DNA from: Torymus aiolomorphi
Taxonomy: Eukaryota > Arthropoda > Insecta > Hymenoptera > Torymidae
Length of the DNA: 64,000 bases
Direction: 5' to 3'
Assembly: GCA_036365515.1 (NCBI GenBank)
Contig: CM070877.1
Location: 8,379,001-8,443,000 of the forward strand
In this document: one piece after another, positions 12,434-23,115 of the stretch
Position numbering within the stretch: the first letter of the stretch is position 1
Layout of the letters: the number at the start of each line of letters is the position of its first letter
Program-made: the position numbers and the translations under genes
Notes under the pieces: model-generated
Seen by the model: only the letters and a program-made list of their open reading frames with translations
What the model was told of the DNA's origin: nothing
Database searches by the model: none

Positions 12434-12648
12434 TAAGCGCTGCGCGATCGTACGCTACCTACGCTGCGCGACGCTGCGCTACGCTACAGTATTCCGTTCC
12501 TATGTTCTCCTATGTTAGGTAATAGGAACAAACGAAACTCCACGGCAGGCGCTGGCGCAGCGTAGCGTATCAGCGTAGGATAGCGCAGCGCTTATGTACA
12601 ATCTCCCTCAAGTTCGAGAGGGAGAGGAGGTCGCGCAAATGCGACTTA

Positions 12649-12810
12649 GGCCATGTCTACACTATGCGAGAAGCTCATGCGATCAGCGTAACTGCAGCCA
12701 ATCACAGCTTGACTCGCGCAGAAGGAAAGAGTGTCTACTGCTCGAATCAAGCTGTGATTGGCTGCAGTCACGCTGATCGCATGCGTTTGTCGCATAGTGT
12801 AGACACGGCC
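12649..12810. mobile_element. PIF-like hairpin MITE, GGCCATGTCTACACTATG termini
   Basis: 162 bp. The left arm GGCCATGTCTACACTATGCG pairs with CGCATAGTGTAGACACGGCC on the right. TTA lies on both sides (12646-12648 and 12811-12813). A second paired block (CAGCCAATCACAGCTTGA) makes the arms over 60 nt long. It sits about 200 bp upstream of the RNF146 start codon, at or near its 5' UTR or promoter. Confidence 0.8.
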
Positions 12811-13026
12811 TTAAAGGGGAAACTGGCTGGGACGCGTCGCGAGTCAGAATGGCGTAGAAGTCCGAGTGTGTTTATTTTTGTGTTTGTTTACAAAAAATTA
12901 AATCGCGGAGTGAAGTTTTCGCGAGGCTGTGGCTTTCGTGGTACTCAGTTTCAATGATGACAGATCGGTGATATCGTCGGTAGAAGTAAATTTACGGCTG
13001 CTGGAACGCTTATCTCTGGTCTCAGT

Positions 13027-16000
13027 ATGAGTTCCCAGGAAAGTGAAAGACAAGCTGAGAGTCAAGATGGTATTTTTTTACAACAGATATTTTGTGTTAT
13101 TGTTTATATTTGGTCTATTGCTAAAACAATTGTCTGTATTCTTTTCAGCTGTAGTATCTTCCACTGTGCCAGAATGTGCTGTTTGCCTACAAGTCTGCAT
13201 TCATCCTGCCCGTCTTCCTTGCAATCACATTTTCTGTTATCTCTGCGTCAAGGGAGTTGCAAATCAGAGCAAACGCTGCCCCATGTGCCGACAAGAAATC
13301 CCAGCAGATTACCTGGAACGGCCACAGCTGCTTGAATTGGATCAACAGAAGGAAGCAGCAGCAGAAGAGGAATCTTTACAGGAAGCTTATCAGTGGTTTT
13401 ATGAAGGACGAAATGGTACGACTGAGTTATCTAAATTTTTTTGAAAGATATCACACAAATCTTATTAGAATGAGATTTAATGCAGAAACTAAAAAATTTT
13501 AATTTTGTGTTATTAAATAATGAATGACGATCTTAAATTAAAAAAGAAAGGTGAATTCTTTAAATAGAATGTTGGGGCTTTCAGCTGTATTTAGAAATTT
13601 ATGAGAAAATCAAAAGAAAAAAATGTATAAATTTTTACAAATTATTTAGCACTCTATTCTTAAATATTGTAACAAAATTATTGTATTATTCGATTAAGAA
13701 TGTCTGTAAACAGACTTATGCAAAAAATAATTATTTTATCTGAAATTGTGAACAAATTTTTGCAAGGATTTATCAATGCAGATTATATTTTCAGATTTTA
13801 CTGATAACAAAATAAAATAATTTTTTTCTGAATCTTGAATCTAAAGTAGGGGCATGAATTTTAGATATTTATACTGTACAGTAAAAAAAGAAAATCTGAA
13901 TTCTTAAACTTAAAAACTTTGTAGGTTGGTGGAAGTATGATCCTAGAACTAATGAAATCCTGGAAACAGTTTATGCAGAAGGCCTCACTCAGTACGAGAT
14001 TGCAATTTGTGGCACACTTTACATAATTGATTTTCAACAAAATTGCCAGTATAAAAAATATCAGCCGATCTGTAAACGTGGAATTAAACGTGATCTTAAG
14101 GATGCTCCCTGCAAAGGGGTGGCAGGCCTTAGATAGTACCTGTTAAAATATGAAATTGTTGTACTTTTATCTGAGCGGCCATGTTTATAACTATTTTTCT
14201 ACAATTAATTTTTTAATGTTATGTGTTATTTATATTAGCATAATATATCGTTACCAAATCATACATTACTTTAATTTATACACACGCTACTTAATGAATA
14301 AATAAATAATTTGATAAGACGAAATTGCTATTTTTTTAATTCTGCACCACTGTTCTGACTAAAACTCGTTTGACAAATTGTAAGTATTCCAAATTTAGTA
14401 GACAATTGACACCACAACTTTATCTCAATCTAAGAAAGAAAACTCGTAAAAATATTCCTATTTATTCTTGAGTGAGACTCTGCTCCCAATCTGCGGACGA
14501 TTTCATTAGTCCACAACATATCCACGCATTTATCTTCAGCCTTGTCTCATCCGTAGGCTGGTGGCAGTACGACCAGCGCACGAGCCTGGAACTCGAGACG
14601 GCTTACAAGCAAGGCAAACGCTCGTGCGAGCTCCTCATCGCCGGGTTCCTATACATCGCAGATTTCGGCACGATGCTGCAGCTCCGGCGCAACGATCACT
14701 CCAGGAGGCGACGAATCAAGCGTGACCTGAGCAACGCTCCCAAAAAGGGAGTCGCCGGGTTGAGGCTCAACAACACGCCTGCGCAGGAGCAGGAGGAGCA
14801 GCAGCAGCAGCAACAGTTGATGCTGACGAGGGAGATAAGAGGCGCTGAGAGGCCGGCGAGCCCTATAGATGATCCTATTGGTATGAAGAGCTTTTTTTTG
14901 CTTATTGCATTGGGGTTGGGCCGTATTTTTCGGTGAAACAAGAATTTGAACTTTTTAGATTAATTCATTTACTATATATTATATTAACCGAGCACTTATA
15001 CCTATTTATTGAAAATGATTTTTTTTAATTGTGAGTACGATTTTTAGTTTATTTCATTCGTTTAATAAATATAAACTTTTACGAGGAACGATGTTTATTT
15101 AATGCACTGGAGAATGCAAAAATTGTCATTTAATCCGATTATTATATTTTGTTCACTTCGTCGGCTTGGTGGAAAAAGCCGACACGTCGATTTTCCGCTG
15201 GAAAAGCCGACACATCGATTTTCCGTTGGAAAAACCGACACGTCGATTTTTGGTTCAAAAAGCGGACACGTCGATTTTTATTTGAAAAAGCAGATACCTC
15301 GCGCCGGAGTTTGAATTATTAATATTTGAGTTGAGAACCACGGGCACTGGAGAAAATCATCTGGCTCTCTCCCCAGCTGTGGAAATAAATTTTGTGGCAA
15401 AATGTGCCAAAATGTGCCAATATCGTGCGACACCCTGCCAAAACTGTGTCAAAACTGTGCCAATATTGGGATAAACCGTGCCAAACCATAGGCAATTGAG
15501 ACTTTTTGCACGATTATGGCACAGTTTGGCACAATATTGGCGCAGTATAGCACAATATGGGCACAGTTCGTCATAATCAAAATTAATCAAATTTTTTGAA
15601 AATTTTTTGCACACTCTCGGCACAGTTTGGCACAATATTGGCACAGTGTGACACAGTTTGACAAAATATTTCGCTATAATACGCGAAAATTGAGTAACAA
15701 ATTTATCAAGCTGTGCCAGTCTATGTCATAACTACGCCAATATAATGTCAAACTGTGCCATTATCGTGTCAAAGTGTCCCAATATCGTGTCAAATTGTGC
15801 TAATGTCGTGTCAAATTGTGCTAATATAGTGTCAAACTGTGCCAATATCGTGTCAAACTGTGCCATAACGCGCAAAAATTGAGTAAAAAAACTGTAGTAA
15901 AATTGCTTATGCCAATATAGTGTCAAGCTGTGCCAATATCGTGTCAAGCTGTGCCATAATGCACAAAAAATTGAAAAAGTAAAATTGCCAATTCCAAACT

Positions 16001-19000
16001 GTGCCAATGTTGTACCAAACTATGCCAAACTATGCCAAACTGTACCATAAACGTACAATCAATTTCCTATAGTTTGGCATGGTTTGGCACGGTATAGCAC
16101 GATAATTGGCACATTTCAGCACATCTTGGCACAAAATTTATTTCCACTGGAGCTATACTTTATTTATGTATTTTCTGGTATCCTTAATTACTTCAATTAT
16201 ATGCATACATGCTTGTATGCTTGTATTATGTACATTTATCATTTTAACTTTTTTAATAAAGAGAAAAAAAATTCAGAAATCTGATTCCTGTCATTTTATA
16301 TATTATTTAATGATATTACGATGGCCTTTAACCGTCCGCTGCCAACGCAGCACGATAGCCGTGCTATAATTCGGCTATAATAGATATTTGAACGGTATCA
16401 TAGTGTATACTCGGTCGCATCGACTACATAGCAAATGACAATTTTTGCACCAACATTTGAAATAAAGTTCTAGATATTCAAACACAGATAGCATTTTTAG
16501 TTTATAATTTTACTTTTAATAGTTTTTAATTCACTTATTTAGTAAAAACGAAGACTTTTTTAAACTTCAATTCTAGGAAAAATTGTGTCATAAATACGTA
16601 TTTAATTATTTAAGTTTGTTTTGGTATATCGCGTGATATGGAGAAGAAAAATCAGGTTCGACAGATGTTAAGACGACAAAATGCATATTTTTTTGTAAAT
16701 TTATTCATGCAAGTATTGCAAAAGATATTTTGAAGATTCGCGGTTGGACCAAACCGCTCAGCAGTTATCGGTTTGCTCGGCGAAAGCAGCACACATTTGC
16801 TATGTAGTCGGTGCGATCGACTATACACCATGATACCATTCAAATATCTATTATAGCCGAATTATAGCACGGCTATCGTGCTGCGTTGGCAGCGGACGGT
16901 TAAAGGCCATCGTAATATCATTAAATAATATATAAAATGACAGGAATCAGATTTCTGAATTTTTGTTTCTTTATTAAAAAAGATAAAATGATAAATGTAC
17001 GTAATATAAGCATACAAGCATGTATGCATATAATTGAAGCAAGGATACCAGAAAATACATAAATAAAGTACAGAGAGCCAGATGATTTTCTCCAGTGCTC
17101 GTGGTTCTCAACTCAAATATTAATAATTCTAACTCCGGCGCGAGGTGCCCGCGTTTTTCAAATAATTCAAACTCCGGCGCGACGTGTCCGCTTTTTGAAT
17201 CAAAAATCGACGTGTCGGCTTTTCCAACGAAAAAACGACGTGTCCGCTTTTTGAACCAAAAATCGACGTGTCGGCTTTTCCAACGGAAAATAGACGTGTC
17301 GGCTTTTCCGGCGGAAAATCGATGTGTCGGCTTTTCCAGCGGAAAATCGATGTGTCGGCTTTTCCAGCGGAAAATCGACGTGTCGGCTTTTTCCACCAAG
17401 CCGACGACTGGCACAAGACGGTGATTTATACCCACTCATATCGTTGATTCTCCAAATACAAGGAAAAATCATTCTCGGCTATATATCACATTGAAATTTT
17501 CAGTTTTTGAATATAGCAAAAATTTTACCTGATATTTCAAACCCCTTTTTCTATAAAACCACTTCGAAACAATAAAAAAAGTCTCTCTGAAGTGCAAGTA
17601 AAAGTGATAAAAGAGCAGAAAACGTAACTCCGTCGATTTTCCCATACCGAAAAGTAAAATTTGTATAGCTGATATATTTCGTTCAGTGAGTCGAATACTC
17701 CGACTAAAAATTGTTTGATACTGGTTTTATTATAGAAAAACATATTATAAATTACCAAAGACTCAAATAATTATCTTGATACTTAAACATATAGCCAAAC
17801 ATCGTTCTCCCGCAAGCAAAAAATGTCGACGGAGTTTTATAAATGCGCATTTCTATATATTAAAAAGAAACATAAGAAACAAAAACGATACTAGTTTGCT
17901 ATTGAAAAGTATTGTTGCATCAGATATAGTAAGTTCAAAACTATATAAAATGTATCGCGTATTTTAATTACGCGTAACTCCGTCGACATAAATTTTTCTC
18001 TTATATCCTAGTATTTAACCCTTTCGTAGCGTATGGGTTGTATAGGACCTACTTTGTTCAACATGCTGTAGAAATCTGAAATTAAATAATTTTTTAAATC
18101 TACTTATTTAGTCGTGTTCTCTTATTCAAGAGGAAGCCGCTCTGGCCATTAAAATTAAATTTTCTTCATCCCCAGCCGAAAGTACGTCCATATAGTTAAT
18201 ATTAATTAATAAAATAGCGTTGTTAGCTGCTAACTACGGCTCGGCCATATGTATAAGAGGCCTGCTTCAGCGCCACTTTACATATCGCGGAACATAAGGC
18301 TCGACTTCTGCTTTTTTTGATGCCCGCCCGACTTTTGCAGTCGGGGGTGGGGCGGGCATCAAAAACGCTAATAAAAGATGCTTGAAAAACATGATGGACC
18401 AAAAATATGTACATACTTCATCGCAGATGCTGATTTTAACTACCGCCCAACCTCTTAATGGTTCTTCTGTTTATCCTTTTCTATCCCATATATTATAGAA
18501 TGAAAGTCAAAAAGCTGTCACATATAATTACATATAGCTACACCATGTTTTGAAACTCAAAATGTAAACATCATGTCTATATATATGTATAGAAGCTTTC
18601 TGACAGTGTGTATGCAATATAAGAACATAATTGATTATGAGAGTTATAAATATATTGTTCAATATATTAATAATAACATCAAATTAATTTAATATACCTA
18701 TATCTTTTCAATTTTCCGATTTTACAAATGATTTTCTTGTCATCACATTTGGAAGGGTTAGTGTAGTTTAGGTTACAAACCGTGCGCTGTCGTGGACGTT
18801 GGCATGCAACGATCAACAAAGAGCGGCCACAAAAGTCGCTCTTCCCGGCGCGAAATCGAGCTGGGAAGACCGTACTTTCGGCTAGGGGATGAAGAAATAT
18901 ACTATTTCTGCTCAACGGCGCCGAAAAGCAGCAACTTCGTTTCGCGCAGCGGCTGGAAAGTTGGCGCTTTCCAGCCGGAGGACAGAAAACTATTTTTTGT

Positions 19001-21584
19001 TTTTCTCCGTTTCGTTTAGTACATTAAAAAAGGGCTCGGCGATGAAAATTGGGATTTGACGAAAATTCGGATCTTGAATCGTTTATTTTAGAATAAAAAA
19101 ATGGTTAATGGTTATTTTTTTTTTTTATTTTGAATGGTGGATCTTGTTAATGAGACAACCTATACTAAGAATTTATCACTATCCGAGTTCAATAAAATAA
19201 TTCTATTGGTGGGTATGGGTCCTCCAGGACCCACTTGGAAAATAGTACTTATCGACACTTTTGGAAAAAAAAGCTGTCGATTGATCATAGTTAGTTAAAG
19301 CCTCCACAATTATAATATACAAAAAAAAGTCACTTTTTCCCCGGGAAAGGGCAGGGCCGTATTACCGCCTACGCCACCAACGCATGGCGTAGGGGCGGCA
19401 GCATCTGGGGGGCGGCAAAATCTCAAAAATCTCAAACCCATGAGGCACAAACTTAAAAATATTTGCAAAAAGTTATGCATTAGAATTTTATTTTCTACAT
19501 ACTTTTTATGGCCTTTAACTAAAAAATGGTTGTTTTTTAAATAATTATTTCAGTTAAACGATAGAAAAATTTAGTAGGCGGGGGATATAAGGTCCACGCT
19601 TATAAGGGAGTCATGTAGACATGAAAAAATAAGCAACACGATTATTTGAATAATTTTTAAACCCAAGTAGCCGGGGGACGCGAGGTCCACGCATATTAGG
19701 GAATTACGTAGACGTGCAAAAATAAGCAAGACAATTATTTAAACAATTTTTAAACCCAAGTAGGCGGGGGATATGAGGTCCACGCATATAAGGAAGTCAT
19801 GTAGACATGAAAAAATAAGACAAACGATTATTTAAATAATATTTAAACCCAAGTAGGCGGGGAAATGAGGTCCACGCATATAAGGAAGTCATGTAGACAT
19901 GAAAAAATAAGCAAAACGATTATTTGAATAATTATTAAACCCAAGTACCCGGTGGACGCGAGGTCCACGCATATAACGGAGTTACGTAGACGTGCAACAA
20001 TAAGCAAGACAACTATTTAATCAATTTTTAAACCCAAGTAGGCGGGGGATATCACGCTTATAAGGGAGTCATGTAGACATGAAAAAATAAGCAACACGAT
20101 TATTTGAATAATTTTTAAAACCAAGTAGGCGGGGGATATGAGGTCCACGCATAGGTATAAGGGAGTCATGTACACATGAAAAAATAAACAAAACGATTAT
20201 TTAAATAATTATTAAAACCAGGTTGCCGTGGGACGCGAGCTCCACGCATATAAGGGACTTGAATTATAGAGGTCAAGAATTTTTGAAATAAAAGTGTTGC
20301 TTACGTCGCACGTATACGTAACTCCCTTATATACGTGGACATCGTATCCCCCAGCTACTTGGGTTTAAAAATTATTTAAATAACAGTTTTGCTTATTTCT
20401 TTATGTCTACAATACTCCCTAATATGCGTGGACCTCATATCCCCCGACTACTTGGGTTTAAAAATTATTTAAATAACCGTTTTGCTTATTTTTTATGTCT
20501 ACATGACTCCCTTATATGCGTGGACCTCATATCCCCCCAGTGAAAATTTTTTAATCGATTTTTTATAATTTTACTCCCCTTACATGGGGCAGCACAAGAT
20601 GCTTGGCGTAGAGGCGGCAAATCCCGTAGTCCGGCTCTGGGAAAGGGGTCTCGGTACGAAAGGGTTAAAGTGGAATAAAATACTTTACATGATTTATTCC
20701 GTCATTAAAAGTCGATGATTGCTTTATATTTAAAAATTCAGTAACTCCGTCGACATAAAAACTTTTATATAAAAAAAAAAGAAAATGTATATTATATATG
20801 TCTACCCATATTGATAAATAAATTAAATGTTTTATAAAGGAAGAATTCGTTACGGTTATTTAGATAGCTGTACCTTAATAATAACTATGTAAGCTCAACT
20901 ACCTATAGATTCTTATTATACAGCTCAAATACTAGATAGAAAAAAAAACAAATTTCAACCATCTCGATTATTTCGGTAAGAAAAGTTTCTGGAATTATTT
21001 TTCCACTTATTTGAAGAATCAACCCTACACGTTGTTAATTCGTTTCCTTATTTTCATTAACTCTGTTAGATTTTTAATCGTCCTCTGAATTTCATCGCTG
21101 CTATAGTCAATGTGTTAGGTATTTCTTGGCGACTAGTTATTATTCAACTGCTCTCTAAGTATTAACTTTCGCAACGCGTTTGTACCCACAACGAATTCCA
21201 ATTCACGATTCAATTTTGAACTATGTAAATCAGTCGAGTTAAATTCAGGATTCAATTTTAAAGCATTGGTTTTACTACTTATCACGGATAATAGGCGAAA
21301 GAAGCGACGGCTGGCCGATAACGCCGAGCAACACGCCGCAGACGTTGGCGAGCAGCACGACATCCACGATCAGTGAGCCGATCGATTGGCAGCGAGACCC
21401 TGGCAATAACCACGACTCCCTGCACGAGGTCATCGGCCAGATGCGCTTGCTCATGCTGCGCGATCAGCAGCACCTCGTCACCGAGGATCCCGGCCTAAGG
21501 ACCACCCTGGAGTCCTTAGTCATGCGCGGACAAGAGGAGGAGGAGGAGGATGCGGCGGAGGGCGAGGAGAGACTGCAGCAGTAG
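13027..21584 (+). CDS. RNF146: RNF146 (Iduna) RING-WWE E3 ubiquitin ligase, long form
   Basis: Exons 13027-13069, 13149-13415, 14557-14880 and 21295-21584 join in phase to 307 residues. The RING finger lies in exon 2: [21 protein letters not shown] then C-x2-C at RCPMCRQ. The WWE domain is exon 14557-14880 ([15 protein letters not shown]... FLYIADF ... RRIKRD ... KKGVAGLR). A Gln-rich stretch and, in the last exon, a Ser/Thr/Pro region and an acidic EEEEE tail follow. Known role: PAR-directed ubiquitin ligase; WWE binds iso-ADP-ribose on tankyrase targets such as axin, promoting Wnt signalling. The last exon is assigned only by its matching phase-1 acceptor and open frame across a 6.4 kb transposon-filled intron; that link is less sure than the rest. 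Confidence 0.88.
13925..14136 (+). CDS. RNF146: Alternative terminal WWE exon of RNF146
   Basis: A second WWE-coding exon lies between RING exon 2 and the canonical WWE exon. It has its own acceptor (TTTGTAG|GT, exon start 13925) in the same phase 1, so 13027-13069 + 13149-13415 + 13925-14136 reads [17 protein letters not shown] and on to [18 protein letters not shown], then TAG at 14134-14136. AATAAA follows at 14297-14302. It aligns along its whole length with the canonical exon but is diverged, for example [10 protein letters not shown] where the canonical exon has a run of Arg. It predicts a short RING-WWE isoform without the Gln-rich and acidic tail. It could instead be a decaying duplicated exon, but it has no stop or frameshift within the domain. 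Confidence 0.7.
15158..17407. mobile_element. Large palindromic element with CGACGTGTCGGC minisatellite arms, in RNF146 intron
   Basis: The left end TCGTCGGCTTGGTGGAAAAAGC and right end GCTTTTTCCACCAAGCCGACGA are exact complements. Both arms carry tandem ~30-bp units with CGACGTGTCGGCTTTTCC (four on the left, eight or so on the right). The inner arms 16150-16440 and 16790-17090 are also near-perfect complements, including the GGCTATAATAGATATTTGAA block. The left arm is broken by another element at 15374-16149. No ORF is convincing. A shortened relative is at 9582-9934. Confidence 0.8.
15374..16149. mobile_element. TGTGCCAA-repeat element inserted in the left arm
   Basis: Termini CAGCTGTGGAAATAAATTTTG and CAAAATTTATTTCCACTG are near-complementary. 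The interior is a minisatellite of ~20-25 bp units (TGTGCCAATATCGTGTCAAAC and variants) in both orientations. Compared with the matching right arm at 17058-17100, it interrupts the arm between GGCTCTCT and ACTTTATTTATG. Flanks (GGCTCTCT and GAGCTATA) may be a diverged 8-bp duplication, which would make it hAT-like; that part is inference. Confidence 0.65.
18019..20664. mobile_element. piggyBac-like non-autonomous element (TTAA duplication)
   Basis: Left end CCCTTTCGTAGCGTATGGG after TTAA (18015-18018); right end GGTACGAAAGGG before TTAA (20665-20668). TTAA duplication with CCCTTT termini is typical of the piggyBac superfamily. No transposase ORF remains. It contains an internal hairpin at 18318-18363 (GATGCCCGCCCGAC and complement) and complementary blocks at about 18163-18191 and 18866-18896. 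A hAT-like element sits inside at 19352-20639. The host intron sequence TAACTCCGTCGACATAAA occurs on both sides (17975 and 20742), a longer repeat than the duplication. Confidence 0.75.
19352..20639. mobile_element. hAT-like MITE with internal ~92-bp tandem repeats
   Basis: Starts CAGGGCCGTATTACCGCC and ends GTAGTCCGGCTCTG, imperfect inverted repeats. Both sides carry an exact 8-bp duplication GGAAAGGG (19344-19351 and 20640-20647), diagnostic of hAT insertion. The interior holds about eight direct ~92-bp units (AAGTAGGCGGGGGATATGAG ... GTCCACGCATATAAGG, 19570-20270), then about two and a half units in reverse orientation (20310-20540). No ORF. Nested in the piggyBac-like element. Confidence 0.8.
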
Positions 21585-21724
21585 ACCGTTGTTTTACTTG
21601 ATATTTCGTTGAGACGTGGTTGCAACTAAAAAGTTGAAAATGTAATCGGTTGTTGATGATGATGGTGTTTGAGTAGTTTAGAAAAATTTTAGATTTGTAG
21701 GTTTCTAGGAGGCTGAAAGTTAAC

Positions 21725-21856
21725 GGCCTTTCTTCAATGCAGGTGCAGCGTGTTGTATGTAGCATGTAGCATGGAAATCAGTAGATATCAGACAACAAAC
21801 ATTAAATTTCCATGCTACATGCTACATTCAACATCCTGCACCATTGAAGAAAGGTC
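21725..21856. repeat. Short hairpin MITE downstream of RNF146
   Basis: About 130 bp. GGCCTTTCTTCAATGCAGGTGC on the left pairs with GCACCATTGAAGAAAGGTC on the right, and the TGTAGCATGTAGCATGGAAAT block pairs further in. It falls about 140 bp past the RNF146 stop, probably in its 3' UTR. No target duplication is certain. Confidence 0.65.
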
Positions 21857-21904
21857 GCAAGGATTTACGTAATATTTGGTTGAAACGTACTTGCAACTAA
21901 AAAC

Positions 21905-22555
21905 CCTAGTGGGAATGAAAAATGAAAACAACTGTAAATAACTGTAAAAAACTGTAAATAACTGTAAATAACAGTTTATAACAGTTTATAAGTGTTTGAT
22001 TTGAGACGTTAATAACAGTTATTTACAGTTATTTACAGTTATTAACAGTTATTAACAGTTATTAGCAGTTATTAACAGTTATTTACAGTTTTGCAGAAAA
22101 GTACCTGCGAAAACGGAGGTGCTGATAAAAGTTAGTTACAGTTATTAACCGTTATTAACAGTTTTTAACAGTTATTAACAGTTATTAACAGTTATTAACA
22201 GTTATTTACAGTTTTGTTGATAAGAAAAAAGTTAGTATTATAGCGAAAAAAATAAACTGTTTATAACTGTAAATATCTGTAAATAACTGTTAATAACTGT
22301 TAATAACCGTTAATAACTGTTAATACCCTTTGTCAGTACCTCCGTTTTCGCAGGTACTTTTCTGCAAAACTGTAAATAACTGTTAATAACTGTTAATAAC
22401 TGTTAATAACTGTTAATAACTGTAAATAACTGTAAATAACTATAAATAACTGTTATTAACGTCTCAAATCAAACACTTATAAACTGTTATTTACAGTTAT
22501 TAACAGTTATTAACAGTTATTAACAGTTATTTACAAAAATCATTTCCGCTAGGGA
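21905..22555. mobile_element. ACTGTAAATA-repeat hairpin element, copy 1
   Basis: Termini CCCTAGTGGGAATGAAAAATGA and TCATTTCCGCTAGGG. The ~650-bp body is almost wholly 10-11-bp units ACTGTAAATA / ACTGTTAATA, first in one orientation, then the other, with two unique patches (GAAAAGTACCTGCGAAAACG and its complement). A second copy at 57889-58528 is nearly identical. Flanks of ~10 bp (CAACTAAAAA and AAGTTAAAAA) are similar but not identical, so target duplication is unsure. Confidence 0.75.
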
Positions 22556-22576
22556 AGTTAAAAAGTAATCGGTTAA

Positions 22577-23111
22577 GGTGGTTCATGCGATTTCTTATAA
22601 AAAAGCAGATACATCTTAAACTTAACAAATATGTTCTTTAGACATTAAACTTTCGATCTGTACTAAGAAAATTGTAGATCAACGACCAAATTATCGAAAA
22701 AACTGAGTTTATAAATAGGTACGTTTAACACATAACCTTATGGGAATGAACAGTTTATTGCTTCGTAGTAACTTGTAAAAAAGCAGTTTTTAATGTACAA
22801 TATATGAAATTAAAGATTTTTTTGTGAAGAATCTAATGATATCATCAGAATTATAGGTTAACGACCAAACAAAAAAGATATTAACAATAAACGTTACAAA
22901 TGTGCTACTGTGCATGCGCACTGCGACCAGTCATATAAATGTAGCGACAAATTAGCAAAGTTTTTACTTATTTATAGAATCTTTTTTTTGTTTGAACATT
23001 TAGAAGTTATTTACAATAAATTTACGTAAAATACGTTAACTTAATTTGACAATAATAAAGAAGCCCCTTGCGGGGCCCCGACTTGATACGGCACCAAACT
23101 CATGAGCCACC
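22577..23111. mobile_element. TTAA-flanked MITE, GGTGGTTCATGCG termini
   Basis: 535 bp. TTAA at 22573-22576 and 23112-23115; ends GGTGGTTCATGCG and CATGAGCCACC. AT-rich interior without ORF. The same layout (TTAA, GG-start terminal repeats) as elements at 31848, 46857 and 47585. Confidence 0.65.
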
Positions 23112-23115
23112 TTAA

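Larger units (their letters stand above)
12019..12607. mobile_element. PIF/Harbinger-like MITE (outer), interrupted by two others
   Basis: The left end GGGAGATTGTACA at 12019-12031 continues, after two insertions, as TAAGCGCTGCGCGATCG at 12434. The right end ...GCGCAGCGCTTATGTACAATCTCCC stops at 12607. Flanks are TAA (12016-12018) and TCA (12608-12610), a 3-bp target duplication with one change. GG-start inverted repeats with TWA duplications are the mark of PIF/Harbinger (Tourist-type) elements. The interior is GC-rich ACGCTGCG repeats without an ORF. It lies in the intergenic space between Aurora and RNF146. Confidence 0.75.

Noticed and set aside
14472..14936. RNF146 WWE exon as a separate start-to-stop gene
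   Set aside because: The open frame upstream of 14557 is intron; the acceptor TCCGTAG|GC and phase 1 join it to the RING exon.
17095..17472. Several overlapping ORFs with repeated [14 protein letters not shown]
   Set aside because: Translation of the ~30-bp minisatellite in the palindrome arm, open in several frames because the unit length is near a multiple of three.
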